From positions 1 to 32,177 of the forward strand of contig CAJAXK010000364.1 in assembly GCA_903946925.1 (NCBI GenBank): a stretch of DNA of 32,177 bases, written 5' to 3'. The translations under genes were made by a program, and so were the position numbers. Positions 17,905 to 26,329 of this stretch are shown piece after piece; within the stretch, counting starts at the first letter, position 1, and each line of letters opens with the position of its first letter. This stretch comes from an uncultured Bacteroidales bacterium (lineage in GTDB: Bacteria > Bacteroidota > Bacteroidia > Bacteroidales > UBA4417). Below the pieces are notes generated by a model that made no database searches, had not been told where the DNA came from, and saw only the letters and a list, made by a program, of their open reading frames with translations.

Positions 17905-18345
17905 TTAAAAATGGTTCAAGGCTCAACGAAAAGTTCAATGCTTCGCGTTCAATTTGTTCAAAATGGTTCAAATGTTTCGCGTTCAATGAAAAGTGCAATA
18001 CTTCGCGTTTAATTTGTTCAAGTTTTTTTCAAACAATAACCGCCTACAATTTTTCTAAATATTTTAGCCAAATCGAGCGGAAAGCATCGAGATCTTGAAT
18101 ATTGAACACAAAGCAATTGAACAAAGGAGCATTTGAACATTAGAACAATTGAACATCAGAGCAATCGAACGCTAAGAATTGAGCTTTTGAACCTTGAACT
18201 CTTAAACCTTGAACGCGAAGCATTGAACTCTTAAACCTTGAACGCGAAGCATTGAACTCTTAAACCTTGAACGCGAAGCATTGAACTCTTAAACCTTGAA
18301 CGCGAAGCAATTAAACTCTTGAACAACTTTGAACCCTTAAACCCT
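17905..18345. repeat. Second GAACGCGAAGC-type repeat region between the permease genes
   Basis: The left half (17920-18015) carries the word inverted (GCTTCGCGTTCAATTTGTTC); the right half (18105-18345) carries it direct. The middle (18016-18095) is AT-rich with no clear repeat. It includes a regular 29-bp array at 18204-18319. It belongs to the same family as 15530-15925, including TTGAACATTAGAACAATTGA. Confidence 0.85.
18204..18319. repeat. Four copies of a 29-bp tandem repeat
   Basis: AAACCTTGAA, CGCGAAGCAT and TGAACTCTT (29 bp) start at 18204, 18233, 18262 and 18291. The first three copies are identical; the last has a base insertion or change near its end. There are no spacers between copies. 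Each contains one GCGAAGC. The array ends 26 bp before the proposed permease start. Confidence 0.9.
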
Positions 18346-19461
18346 TTGAAAACAATCCTATATATATTACAAAAAGAATTCCGGCAGATTTTTCGGAACA
18401 AATCCATGCTGCCTATCATTTTTGTTATCCCAGTGATTCAACTGCTTATTTTGGCTTTTGCCGTTACTTTCGAGATTAAAAGCATCAACCTGGTTATTGT
18501 GGATCAGGATCATTCTGTGGCTTCGCGGCAATTGGCATCTAAATTCACTGCACCACTTTTTTATCATGTAAAAGCCTATCCAACAACCTATAACGAAGCA
18601 GAAGAATACCTGAAAACGGGCAAAGCCCATCAAATATTGATTATCCCGCATCGCTTTGAAGTTGATTTGCAGAAAGAATCAAAAGCTTCGGTACAACTTA
18701 TCAGCAACGCCATTGATGGGAGTGCGGCTGCTATTATGAACGCCTACGGCAATTCAATAATCATGGATTTTAACCAGGATATTATTACTGATTTATCGGG
18801 TGGCATAGAGGTAAAGCAGCCCTTCAATATTCGTTATTCGTATTGGTTTAACCCCGAACTGGACTATAAAACCTACATGGTGCCCGGCATTCTGGTGCTG
18901 CTTGTAACCATAATTGGCATGTTCCTTTCGTCAATGAATGTGGTACGCGAAAAAGAAATGGGAACCATAGAGCAGATAAATGTTTCACCAGTGAAAAAAT
19001 ACCAGTTTGTGGTTGGCAAACTGCTTCCTTTTTGGTTTATCGCCATTTTCGAACTGGCTTTCGGGCTTTTGTTGGCACGTATTGTGTTCGGCATACCAAT
19101 TATTGGTAGCCTTTGGCTTATTTTTGGCGTGGCCTCGGTGTATTTACTTGCTGTGTTAGGCATTGGTTTGTTGATATCGACCCTGGTCGAAACGCAGCAG
19201 CAAGCCATGTTTTTGGCCTGGTTTTTTGCTGTAGTTTTTATTATGATGAGCGGTCTATTCACGCCAACCGACAGCATGCCCGATTGGGCGCAAAAAATAA
19301 ATATCATCAACCCAATAGCCTATTTTATTAAAATGATGCGGATGATCATGCTCAAAGGGTCCGAGTTTCAGGATATTTTAAAACCATTTGTTTCCATTGC
19401 CATATATGCGGTTGTTTCGTTAACATTGGCGGTATGGAGGTATAGGAAAGTGGCGGCGTGA
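18346..19461 (+). CDS. ABC-2 type transporter permease
   Basis: This 371-residue membrane protein is paralogous to the permease at 16802-17899, with the same layout: a short cytosolic lead (KTILYILQKEFRQIFRNK), TM1, a large extracytoplasmic loop, then five membrane segments and the coupling stretch VVREKEMGTIEQINVSP. A TTG at 18319 would add nine residues (MNNFEPLNP) that are simply translated repeat DNA. TTG 18346 places the protein in register with its paralog. There is no in-frame ATG nearby. It is the last gene of the efflux locus. Confidence 0.9.
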   Translation: MKTILYILQKEFRQIFRNKSMLPIIFVIPVIQLLILAFAVTFEIKSINLVIVDQDHSVASRQLASKFTAPLFYHVKAYPTTYNEAEEYLKTGKAHQILIIPHRFEVDLQKESKASVQLISNAIDGSAAAIMNAYGNSIIMDFNQDIITDLSGGIEVKQPFNIRYSYWFNPELDYKTYMVPGILVLLVTIIGMFLSSMNVVREKEMGTIEQINVSPVKKYQFVVGKLLPFWFIAIFELAFGLLLARIVFGIPIIGSLWLIFGVASVYLLAVLGIGLLISTLVETQQQAMFLAWFFAVVFIMMSGLFTPTDSMPDWAQKINIINPIAYFIKMMRMIMLKGSEFQDILKPFVSIAIYAVVSLTLAVWRYRKVAA

Positions 19462-19557
19462 AGGCCTCTTTGGATTGGATTTTTAACTTTATTTTTCAAC
19501 CCTTGTAGGGGTAAAACGTGTTTCAAGTGTCTATATAGTAACAATAAAATTTAATCC

Positions 19558-21171
19558 ATGAAAAAAGTATTTATTTCAATTCTGTTATTGCTTCCACTTT
19601 TTAGCAATGCAGCGGTTTTCACAATTTTTTCAGGTGGTAGCAACGGTAGCAATCTGCGATATTATATCAATATTGCATCAGCCGGTGATACGATTTATAT
19701 TGATAATACTCTATCAGGAATTACCTTGGACATGGATGAAATTCTGATCGACAAACCCTTGAGCATCATTGGAACAGTGCATACACAATATATTGAGAGA
19801 AATAATAGTAGCGGGACCCCAGCATTCAGGATATTAAGGTTTGTGAATTGTGGGTATGTTTACCTTAAAAATCTTGAAATATATGGGGGTTCAACTTCCA
19901 GCGTTAATTCGGTTCCAATGCATGGAGGTGCCATGCTGATTAGCGATACCAACTGCCATGTATATCTCGAAAGTTGCATAATCCGATCAAACAAAGCTGC
20001 GGACGGCACAATGGTAAATCAGCCTTCATTTTCGAATCTGCCAGGTGGTGGAAACGGAGGTGCTATTTGTAATTATGGTAGAATAACGCTTAAATCATGT
20101 GTTGTCTACAACAATAGTGCAGGCAAAGGTGGTGTTGCATATTACCCAATACCACAGGATCCGACTGGCAATTGCCTGGGTTGTCCTGGGGGAAATGGAG
20201 GAGCGATTTGTAATTTTGGCAGAGCCGATTTGATGAATTCAATTTTTACTGGGAATAAAACAGGGAATGGAGGATATTTTAGCGACATCTGGGGGTATTT
20301 TTCATGCTCTGGGGATGGTGGTTCAGGTGGGGCTATATATAATTCTTCAAATGCTGACCTTTACGTTGCGAACTGTTTGTTTGACCACAATTCACCCGGA
20401 ACTTCAACTTACATGTATCATGGTCAAGGTGGCGCAATATTTAATTCAGGACAACTCAATGTTATTAGTTCAACGTTTTCAATACATGCCTTCTCTGATG
20501 ATGATAGTGTAAACATGAACCAAAACAGCTTAGCCAAAGGATCAACTTCAAGTGTTTTTTGTTCTTATGGTTCAATAACTGCTCTTTCAAATTCAATTCT
20601 ATTTAACAGTTCTGGTGGTTCGACGCCAGATTTATATATAGTTGACACTAATTCGCTCGAAATCAGTTACTCTCTTGTAAGAAAGAGCAATTTAAATATA
20701 CTTCAAGGGGGAAATAATTTATATGGGATTGATCCGCTATTTGGTTCAACGGCAGATCACCACTTATTATTCAACAGCCCTTGTATAAATCAAGGTAATC
20801 CCGATGGCACCAATTTAACTGAGACCGACCTTGATGGGCATTCAAGAATTGTTGAAAATATTACTGATATGGGAGCTTATGAATTTCAGGGGATGACTAA
20901 AACAACATCATATCAGATTGGAATGCTCAATTTATTCCCTAACCCTTCTTCTGGAGTAATATACATCAATACGGATGGATTGAAAATAACAGAATTTCTA
21001 ACTGTTACAATTTCAAATTTGCCAGGTAAAACATTATTTCAAGAGAAGTTTTTCTATCCTGAGTCAACAGTTAAAATTGATCTGCCGAGTAGAATTGATA
21101 ATGGGGTTTATGTTATCCATATTTCTACAGAGAAAAGTAATTTTTTAGGGAAGTTAATTATATGCAGATAA
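19558..21171 (+). CDS. T9SS-secreted right-handed beta-helix protein (choice-of-anchor Q type)
   Basis: This 537-residue protein has a signal peptide (1-18, ending SNAA) and a right-handed parallel beta-helix body. Turns repeat as GGNGGAICNYGRITLKSC, GGNGGAICNFGRADLMNS and GGSGGAIYNSSNADLYVANC. The end of the helix matches the choice-of-anchor Q pattern (GIDPLFG, NSPCINQGNPDG, DLDGHSRIVENITDMGAYE). Residues about 460-537 are a type-A T9SS sorting domain (LNLFPNPSSGVIYI through NGVYVIHISTEKSNFLGKLIIC), directing outer-membrane translocation by PorSS. Beta-helix proteins often bind or cleave polysaccharides, but no catalytic residues could be named. It has its own spacer and is probably separate from the efflux operon. 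Confidence 0.9.
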   Translation: MKKVFISILLLLPLFSNAAVFTIFSGGSNGSNLRYYINIASAGDTIYIDNTLSGITLDMDEILIDKPLSIIGTVHTQYIERNNSSGTPAFRILRFVNCGYVYLKNLEIYGGSTSSVNSVPMHGGAMLISDTNCHVYLESCIIRSNKAADGTMVNQPSFSNLPGGGNGGAICNYGRITLKSCVVYNNSAGKGGVAYYPIPQDPTGNCLGCPGGNGGAICNFGRADLMNSIFTGNKTGNGGYFSDIWGYFSCSGDGGSGGAIYNSSNADLYVANCLFDHNSPGTSTYMYHGQGGAIFNSGQLNVISSTFSIHAFSDDDSVNMNQNSLAKGSTSSVFCSYGSITALSNSILFNSSGGSTPDLYIVDTNSLEISYSLVRKSNLNILQGGNNLYGIDPLFGSTADHHLLFNSPCINQGNPDGTNLTETDLDGHSRIVENITDMGAYEFQGMTKTTSYQIGMLNLFPNPSSGVIYINTDGLKITEFLTVTISNLPGKTLFQEKFFYPESTVKIDLPSRIDNGVYVIHISTEKSNFLGKLIICR

Positions 21172-21463
21172 AGTTCTGCTTTACCCAAGTGGAAATGCCC
21201 TCGAACCTCGCATGCCTTAATTCCTGCCGTACTCAGCAAATTCCCTCAAGTATTGATCGAAAAATTGAGAGTTTTCGCAAAATTGTGTCTGCTTTTTATT
21301 TTTTCTTAGAGAAGAATTACTCCAGCAAATTAAAATGATTTTAGCATGCAAGTTTTCCCAGCTAATAAAAATGGTATTAATGCAAAATTGAGCCATTTTG
21401 ATTTCTTCTGATAAATTTAGGCATTTCAGGCACTCCAAGTACTTTAGACACTTTTTAATAAAC
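21172..21463. other. Intergenic spacer between convergent genes
   Basis: No gene is seen. Near the right end (about 21418-21458), read on the minus strand, there is a run of AAGTGTCTAAAGTACTT, GGAGTGCC, TGAAATGCC and TAAA: a degenerate AAAGTGCCT word repeat directly after the acetyltransferase stop. No terminator hairpin was recognised. Confidence 0.45.
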
Positions 21464-22006
21464 TCATCCCACATTCAAAACCATATCGTAATTATCGCCA
21501 TTGTATTCGAACTGCCCCAATGTTGTAAACCCATTTTTTATATAATAATTTACAGCTCTGGTGTTGCTGCATTGTACGCCGCCCCACAGTATAATCCTTT
21601 TTAAACCAAGGGTTTGTAAATCGGAAAGCACAAATTGAAACAAGCTGTTCCCTACCCCAAGGCTCTGCCAGGCATCGGCAACCGAAGGGGCAAAGGTGCA
21701 ATCGGTTTTGGCATCCAGCGTTAAGCCATACGAACGCAAACGCAAACTATCGTGTTCAAGGAAACCTTTTTTTACAATGGAATATGCAACTACTTCATCG
21801 GAATCCATATCAAGTGCAATATAACCCATATAAGTTTCTGTGTTTTTGAACAATCCCCCAATGGTTTCCCTATCGAAACTATGAGGCCCAAATCTCCTTG
21901 TGGTTTCGGGTTGCAAATGCTGTAAGTAATAGGTCAATTTGTCGTACTCATTGGACTGCACAGGTTTTAAAAGCACCTGTCTTCCGTTTTTGGCTTGTAC
22001 TATCAT
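21464..22006 (-). CDS. GNAT-family N-acetyltransferase
   Basis: This 180-residue protein has the GNAT fold. It shows an early strand-helix pair (VLLKPVQSNEYDKLTYYLQHL), a central strand (YIALDMDSDEVVAYSIVKK), the acetyl-CoA loop QSLGVGNSLFQFVLSDLQ after DCTFAPSVADAW, and the late GVQCSNTRAVNYYIKNGF typical of GNAT motif B. Start is ATG 22006; the longer frame to 22126 adds 40 aromatic-rich residues read from the promoter spacer. The acceptor substrate is unknown. It is divergent from the glucanotransferase gene with 142 bp between the starts, so the two may share a control region. Confidence 0.85.
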   Translation of the reverse strand: MIVQAKNGRQVLLKPVQSNEYDKLTYYLQHLQPETTRRFGPHSFDRETIGGLFKNTETYMGYIALDMDSDEVVAYSIVKKGFLEHDSLRLRSYGLTLDAKTDCTFAPSVADAWQSLGVGNSLFQFVLSDLQTLGLKRIILWGGVQCSNTRAVNYYIKNGFTTLGQFEYNGDNYDMVLNVG

Positions 22007-22148
22007 AGTGTGGTTAGATTTTAATAGTTTCGGTATCAAAAAAAGTAAAAGTTTGATCAGGCAATAAAAGTAAAAATATTTTTCTGGATAAATTTCGCAA
22101 GCAAAACAAAAAAATATTATTTTCACACCTTATAAAATCAGTGGTATT

Positions 22149-24890
22149 ATGTTGGTTCAGTTTCAAATAATTTACAAAACCCACCTTGGCCAGGAACTGG
22201 TTTTGGTAGGCTCTACACCCGAACTTGGGGAAAACTCTGTGGCAAACGCCCCAAAAATGACTTTGTTGGATCCGGATTCCGGCCTTTGGACTTACTGTGC
22301 CGAATTGGATGCAGTTTCTGGTTTTTCTTACCGCTATTACGTTAAGGACGATAATTTCAATACGTTTATTGATGAATGGGGCGCCGACAGGTTTTTTAAT
22401 CGTGCAAACAAACAAAACCAATCCGTTTTGCTGCTCGACAGGTGGCGGGCAAAGTCCGATCCTGATTATGCCCTACATACGGCGGCTTTTATAAATGCAA
22501 TTTTAAAACAAGGACAAATTTTTAAATCGCCTACTGCAAAGGCTGGCGAACCTGTCAAAGCCGTTGTGGTGCGTTTTAAACCCAATGTAATACGAATAAA
22601 ACCAGAGCATAAAGTTGCCATAAGTGGAAGTGCCAAAAGCCTGGGCGCATGGAACGAAAAAAAAGCCGTTTCGCTTGGCAACCTCAATTTCCCTGAATGG
22701 AGTGGGGAAGTGAAAATTGCTATTTCCGAATTTCCACTAAAGTATAAATACTTGATCAGGGACGATGCTGGGAATACCGCCTTTTGGGAAAAAACCGAGG
22801 ATAGGGTTTTAAATTTGCCCGAAGGCGATGTGCCCGATGTGATAGAGGTTGGCGACGAAAAATTCGATTTCCCCCAATATCCATGGAAAGGTGCTGGAAT
22901 TGCCATCCCAGTGTTTTCGCTCCGGCGCAGGCAAGGCTTTGGCGTAGGCGAGTTTACCGATATTAAATTGTTGGTGGATTGGGCTACCCTGATGGGGATG
23001 AGATTGATACAGATTTTGCCCATTAACGATACCATAGCCAAACATGCCTGGCAGGATTCGTATCCGTATGCCGCAATTTCGGTGTATGCCCTGCATCCGA
23101 TTTATATCAATTTGTTGCAGATTGGTGAATTGGAATCGGATATCAACCAACAGATCATCGAAGCCCAGGGGAAATACCTGAATTCGTTGTCGAAAATTGA
23201 TTACGAAGCTGTGATGGCCCTGAAATCGAGGTTTTTCAAACTTATTTACGATCAGAAAAAACAGGAATTCTTAAAAGACCCTGCATTTCTTTCGTTTTTT
23301 AATGACAACGAATACTGGCTCAGGCCTTATGCCGCATTTTCATTTTTACGCGACCTTTTCAATACCCCCGATTTCAGCCGCTGGGGAGAATACAGTAAGC
23401 CATCGCCTGAGTTGTTAAGGCAGCTCACCGATAAAGATTTATACCATTACGACGACATTGCGGTTCACTATTTTATTCAATACCATGCACACCTCCAATT
23501 GCTCGATGCCTCGAATTATGCAAGATCAAAAGGTGTTGTGCTCAAAGGCGATATCCCGATAGGCATTTACCGAAGCAGTGTGGATGCCTGGCTCAACCCA
23601 CATTTGTTCCATATCGAGTGCCAGGCAGGTGCGCCGCCCGATGATTTTTCGACCAAAGGCCAAAACTGGCGTTTCCCGACCTATAATTGGGACGAAATGG
23701 CAAAAGATAACTACGCCTGGTGGCAACAAAGGCTGCGCCACCTGTCCATTTACTTCGATGCCTTCCGCATTGATCACATCCTGGGGTTTTTCCGTATTTG
23801 GGAAATACCCGATTATCAAGTCGAGGGTTTGTTAGGCTATTTTAACCCAAGCATCCCGTATTACCGCGACGAACTACAAAACAGGAGCCTTTGGTTCGAT
23901 GAAAAACGGCTTTGCCAGCCCTACATCCGTGAGCATTTCTTGTACGAACGCTTTGGCGAGTTAACTGATTTTGTAAGGTCCAATTACCTTATCGAAACCA
24001 ATCAGGGGTGCTACGACCTTCACCCCGATTATAATACCCAGCGCAAGATAGAAGAGAAACTTGCGGTTGAGCCGGATACAAGCCCCGAAATGAGAAGCCG
24101 CCTCGAAAGGATTACCAAAGGTTTGTTCTCCCTTGTTTCGGAAGTGCTTTTCCTTGTAGCTCCGGGCACCAATGGAAACGCGTTTTTCCCACGCCACACG
24201 CTTCATTTTACGCGTTCGTACCAGGAACTCGACAACCATGCAAAGTATATCATCAATGAGGTTTACCTCGATTATTTTTACCACCGCAACGAGGAGCTAT
24301 GGCGTGGTAAAGCCATGGCAAAACTACCGGCTTTAAAAAATGCCACCAATATGTTGCTTTGCGGCGAGGATTTGGGCATGGTGCCTGCTTGTGTACCAAG
24401 CGTAATGAACGAATTGGGCATCCTCAGCCTCGAAATACAGCGCATGCCCAAGAACCCGAAAATTACGTTTGGGCATCCGGCAGACTATCCTTATTTGTCG
24501 GTAGCAAGTCCATCCTCACACGACACATCCACAATCCGTGGTTGGTGGGAAGAGAACTACTCCCAAACACAAATGTTTTTTAACCAGATTCTTGGAGGCT
24601 CATTTCAGGCGCCTGGGGAATGTACACCCGATATTGTGAAACAGATTATCATCCAGCATTTGTATTCGCCAAGTATATGGGCGATATTTGCGGTACAGGA
24701 CCTTTTCGGTATGGATGCCACTTTGCGCCTGCCCGATGCCAATGGTGAACGAATAAACAATCCAGGAAACCCAAACCATTACTGGCGCTACCGTATGCAC
24801 CTGAATATCGAAGACCTTTTGGAACAAACCGGATTCAACCAGTTTGTTAGGGATCGGCTTAATGATACCGGGCGTTTAGAGATGTATTGA
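22149..24890 (+). CDS. malQ: 4-alpha-glucanotransferase, DPE2-like with two CBM20 domains
   Basis: This 913-residue GH77 enzyme transfers glucan segments between malto-oligosaccharides or onto glycogen. Residues 2-100 and about 130-230 are two starch-binding CBM20 domains (VLVGSTPELGENSV; VAISGSAKSLGAWNEKKAV). The catalytic barrel covers about 250-905 (GAGIAIPVFSLRRRQGFGVGEF, DSYPYAAISVYALHP). Catalytic residues are nucleophile Asp542 (FRIDHILGF), acid/base Glu740 (CGEDLG) and Asp792 (SSHDTSTIRGW). A segment of over 100 residues between Asp542 and Glu740 matches the insertion typical of plant cytosolic DPE2 and its Bacteroidota relatives, so it is that type rather than short E. coli MalQ. It is followed by a strong terminator and is probably monocistronic. 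Confidence 0.95.
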   Translation: MLVQFQIIYKTHLGQELVLVGSTPELGENSVANAPKMTLLDPDSGLWTYCAELDAVSGFSYRYYVKDDNFNTFIDEWGADRFFNRANKQNQSVLLLDRWRAKSDPDYALHTAAFINAILKQGQIFKSPTAKAGEPVKAVVVRFKPNVIRIKPEHKVAISGSAKSLGAWNEKKAVSLGNLNFPEWSGEVKIAISEFPLKYKYLIRDDAGNTAFWEKTEDRVLNLPEGDVPDVIEVGDEKFDFPQYPWKGAGIAIPVFSLRRRQGFGVGEFTDIKLLVDWATLMGMRLIQILPINDTIAKHAWQDSYPYAAISVYALHPIYINLLQIGELESDINQQIIEAQGKYLNSLSKIDYEAVMALKSRFFKLIYDQKKQEFLKDPAFLSFFNDNEYWLRPYAAFSFLRDLFNTPDFSRWGEYSKPSPELLRQLTDKDLYHYDDIAVHYFIQYHAHLQLLDASNYARSKGVVLKGDIPIGIYRSSVDAWLNPHLFHIECQAGAPPDDFSTKGQNWRFPTYNWDEMAKDNYAWWQQRLRHLSIYFDAFRIDHILGFFRIWEIPDYQVEGLLGYFNPSIPYYRDELQNRSLWFDEKRLCQPYIREHFLYERFGELTDFVRSNYLIETNQGCYDLHPDYNTQRKIEEKLAVEPDTSPEMRSRLERITKGLFSLVSEVLFLVAPGTNGNAFFPRHTLHFTRSYQELDNHAKYIINEVYLDYFYHRNEELWRGKAMAKLPALKNATNMLLCGEDLGMVPACVPSVMNELGILSLEIQRMPKNPKITFGHPADYPYLSVASPSSHDTSTIRGWWEENYSQTQMFFNQILGGSFQAPGECTPDIVKQIIIQHLYSPSIWAIFAVQDLFGMDATLRLPDANGERINNPGNPNHYWRYRMHLNIEDLLEQTGFNQFVRDRLNDTGRLEMY

Positions 24891-24973
24891 TGGATAATCT
24901 GGGGGGCGTAAGCTAAGTTAACATTATCAGTCAGTAAGCAGATTGAGACCCAAGTATCGATTTCGAGCTTTAT

Positions 24974-25005
24974 AAAAAAAACAGCCTTGTAAGGGCTGTT
25001 TTTTT
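24974..25005 (+). terminator. Intrinsic terminator after the glucanotransferase gene
   Basis: ACAGCC (24981-24986) pairs with GGCTGT (24994-24999) around a 7-nt loop. An upstream A-run pairs with the T-run at 25000-25005. It lies about 85 bp past the stop codon. The symmetrical A and T runs could let it work on both strands. Confidence 0.88.
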
Positions 25006-25040
25006 CTTATTGTTAATGAGGGCTTTGCCGAGGTTGATAG

Positions 25041-25195
25041 TATTGCGCCCTTTCAGGGCTGGGATAGATGCATGACTCATATCCGTGGGTTTCACCCACG
25101 GTTAATCAAATTGCGCCCTTTCAGGGCTTAGGCTTTGCACTATTTTTCCGTGGGCTTCACCCACGATTAATCATATTGGCCCTTTCAGGGCTGGT
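25041..25195. repeat. Alternating REP-like hairpins
   Basis: GCCCTTTCAGGGC occurs at 25047-25059, 25115-25127 and 25179-25191 (period 64-68 bp). CGTGGGYTTCACCCACG occurs between them at 25083-25101 and 25148-25165, each followed by TTAATCA. Both are perfect short hairpins. The pattern resembles REP-type elements seen widely in Bacteroidota, which are usually mobilised by RAYT-type transposases; no such gene is in the window. Confidence 0.8.
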
Positions 25196-25237
25196 TTTAG
25201 TAAAATCTTCTTTCTCTTCAAAAACCACCAAAATCTT

Positions 25238-25386
25238 TCATTCTCAACTATTTCCCATTAACCATTCCCCATTAACTATTTCCTACTAACCATTTCACCA
25301 ATAACTATTTTCCATTAACCATTTTCCATTAACCATTTCCCCATTAACCATTTACCATTAACTATTTCCCCATTAACCATTAACCA
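25238..25386. repeat. CCATTAACCATT-type degenerate repeat (inverted copy of the 13.5-kb family)
   Basis: About 150 bp of CCATTAACCATT, CCATTAACTATTT and CCCCATTAACC variants end one base before the stop codon of the Omp28 gene. Read from that gene's strand, it is AATGGTTAATGG, the same word and the same position (straight after a gene's stop) as the array at 13530-13780. Confidence 0.85.
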
Positions 25387-25387
25387 A

Positions 25388-26317
25388 TCACTCCACAACT
25401 TGCACTTCTGCCACTTGCAACACTTCCTTTGTTTCTGCATCGAAAACAAATGCAATAACATGGCAGTTTTTTGGAACCATGGTGTTGAGGTTGAAGTTTG
25501 TAAAATGTGTCTGAAATGTTGTTACCACCGGGGCAAAAGATGAGTTTTCGGGTATCAAAAGTACAGGCGTTCCCCAAATTCCATTAACCGCACCACGCAT
25601 AACGTGTGTGTGTACATAATTTAAAATACTGGGTGTAGTTCCAACTGTTACATCATTGTTTTTTTGTGCCTGAATTATGCTATCCTCGGTTATAATAACT
25701 GAAATTTTAAGCGTTCGTTCAGTAAATGCCTGAAGGAAACTAATTTTCGAGTGGATACACAACTTGTCTTTGGCTGAATCATACTCTGTAATGAGTTGCA
25801 GATCCATCAATGGAGCTTCGGAAACTGTATTTTTTACAGCATTTGCCCAGGAAGGAGGTGATAAGACCTGCTGGTTGTTGGGATAGCCCTTACGGCTAAC
25901 CATTCCATTGGGGTTACCAACCGCACCAACTTTGAAGAAATTATCCCATTCGGTGCCGGCTGGGGTGCGGAAATCGTAAGCCCAAACCGAATCGGACGTG
26001 CTTGGCTTTGCGTAAAAACCTGCATGTACAGCTACCACAACCAAGCTATCCTGATATTTATCTTTTAAATCGTGGGTGATAAGTGCGGCACGTGGGCAAT
26101 TTACACATGTGTGCCCTGTATAATCCTCGATAAGAGCCCTTTTGTAGTGTGCGGTTACGGCCGGAAATTTTGGAACCGGGCAAGCGGCAGTGTCCTCCGG
26201 TTCAATTGGATCAGTATTTGGGACAATGTAAGGCGCATCAATTTTGTCGCATGAGGCCAAAACTAAAACTGAAGCTGCGATTATTAGTATGGATTTGAGT
26301 ATAGTAATCTTTATCAT
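25388..26317 (-). CDS. Omp28-family lipoprotein with thioredoxin-like CxxC
   Basis: This 309-residue lipoprotein has signal and lipobox (VLASC, lipid Cys23). A thioredoxin-like region carries ALIEDYTGHTCVNCPRA, with Cys71 and Cys74 spaced as a CxxC redox site, and YQDSLVVVAVHAGFYA. The C-terminal half is the Omp28 beta domain (ISVIITEDSIIQAQ, HVMRGAVNGIWGTPV). Family members sit on the outer membrane of Bacteroidetes; the function is not established. It lies 12 bp downstream of the DUF6029 barrel gene and so is almost certainly co-transcribed with it. The TlpA-like gene just upstream suggests all three deal with thiol or electron transfer at the envelope. Confidence 0.9.
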   Translation of the reverse strand: MIKITILKSILIIAASVLVLASCDKIDAPYIVPNTDPIEPEDTAACPVPKFPAVTAHYKRALIEDYTGHTCVNCPRAALITHDLKDKYQDSLVVVAVHAGFYAKPSTSDSVWAYDFRTPAGTEWDNFFKVGAVGNPNGMVSRKGYPNNQQVLSPPSWANAVKNTVSEAPLMDLQLITEYDSAKDKLCIHSKISFLQAFTERTLKISVIITEDSIIQAQKNNDVTVGTTPSILNYVHTHVMRGAVNGIWGTPVLLIPENSSFAPVVTTFQTHFTNFNLNTMVPKNCHVIAFVFDAETKEVLQVAEVQVVE

Positions 26318-26329
26318 TTTTATCTAACT

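Noticed and set aside
18204-18319. Possible CRISPR array (29-bp repeats)
   Set aside because: The units are directly contiguous with no unique spacers and no cas genes are in the window.
22007-22126. 40-residue N-terminal extension of the acetyltransferase
   Set aside because: It would read the AT-rich divergent promoter spacer; the fold starts at ATG 22006.
25041-25195. Possible CRISPR array from the GCCCTTTCAGGGC repeats
   Set aside because: Only three short copies, and the 'spacers' contain a second shared palindrome, so they are not unique.
25068-25289. 73-codon plus-strand ORF
   Set aside because: It runs through the REP-like hairpins and the CCATTAACC repeat and has no recognisable features.
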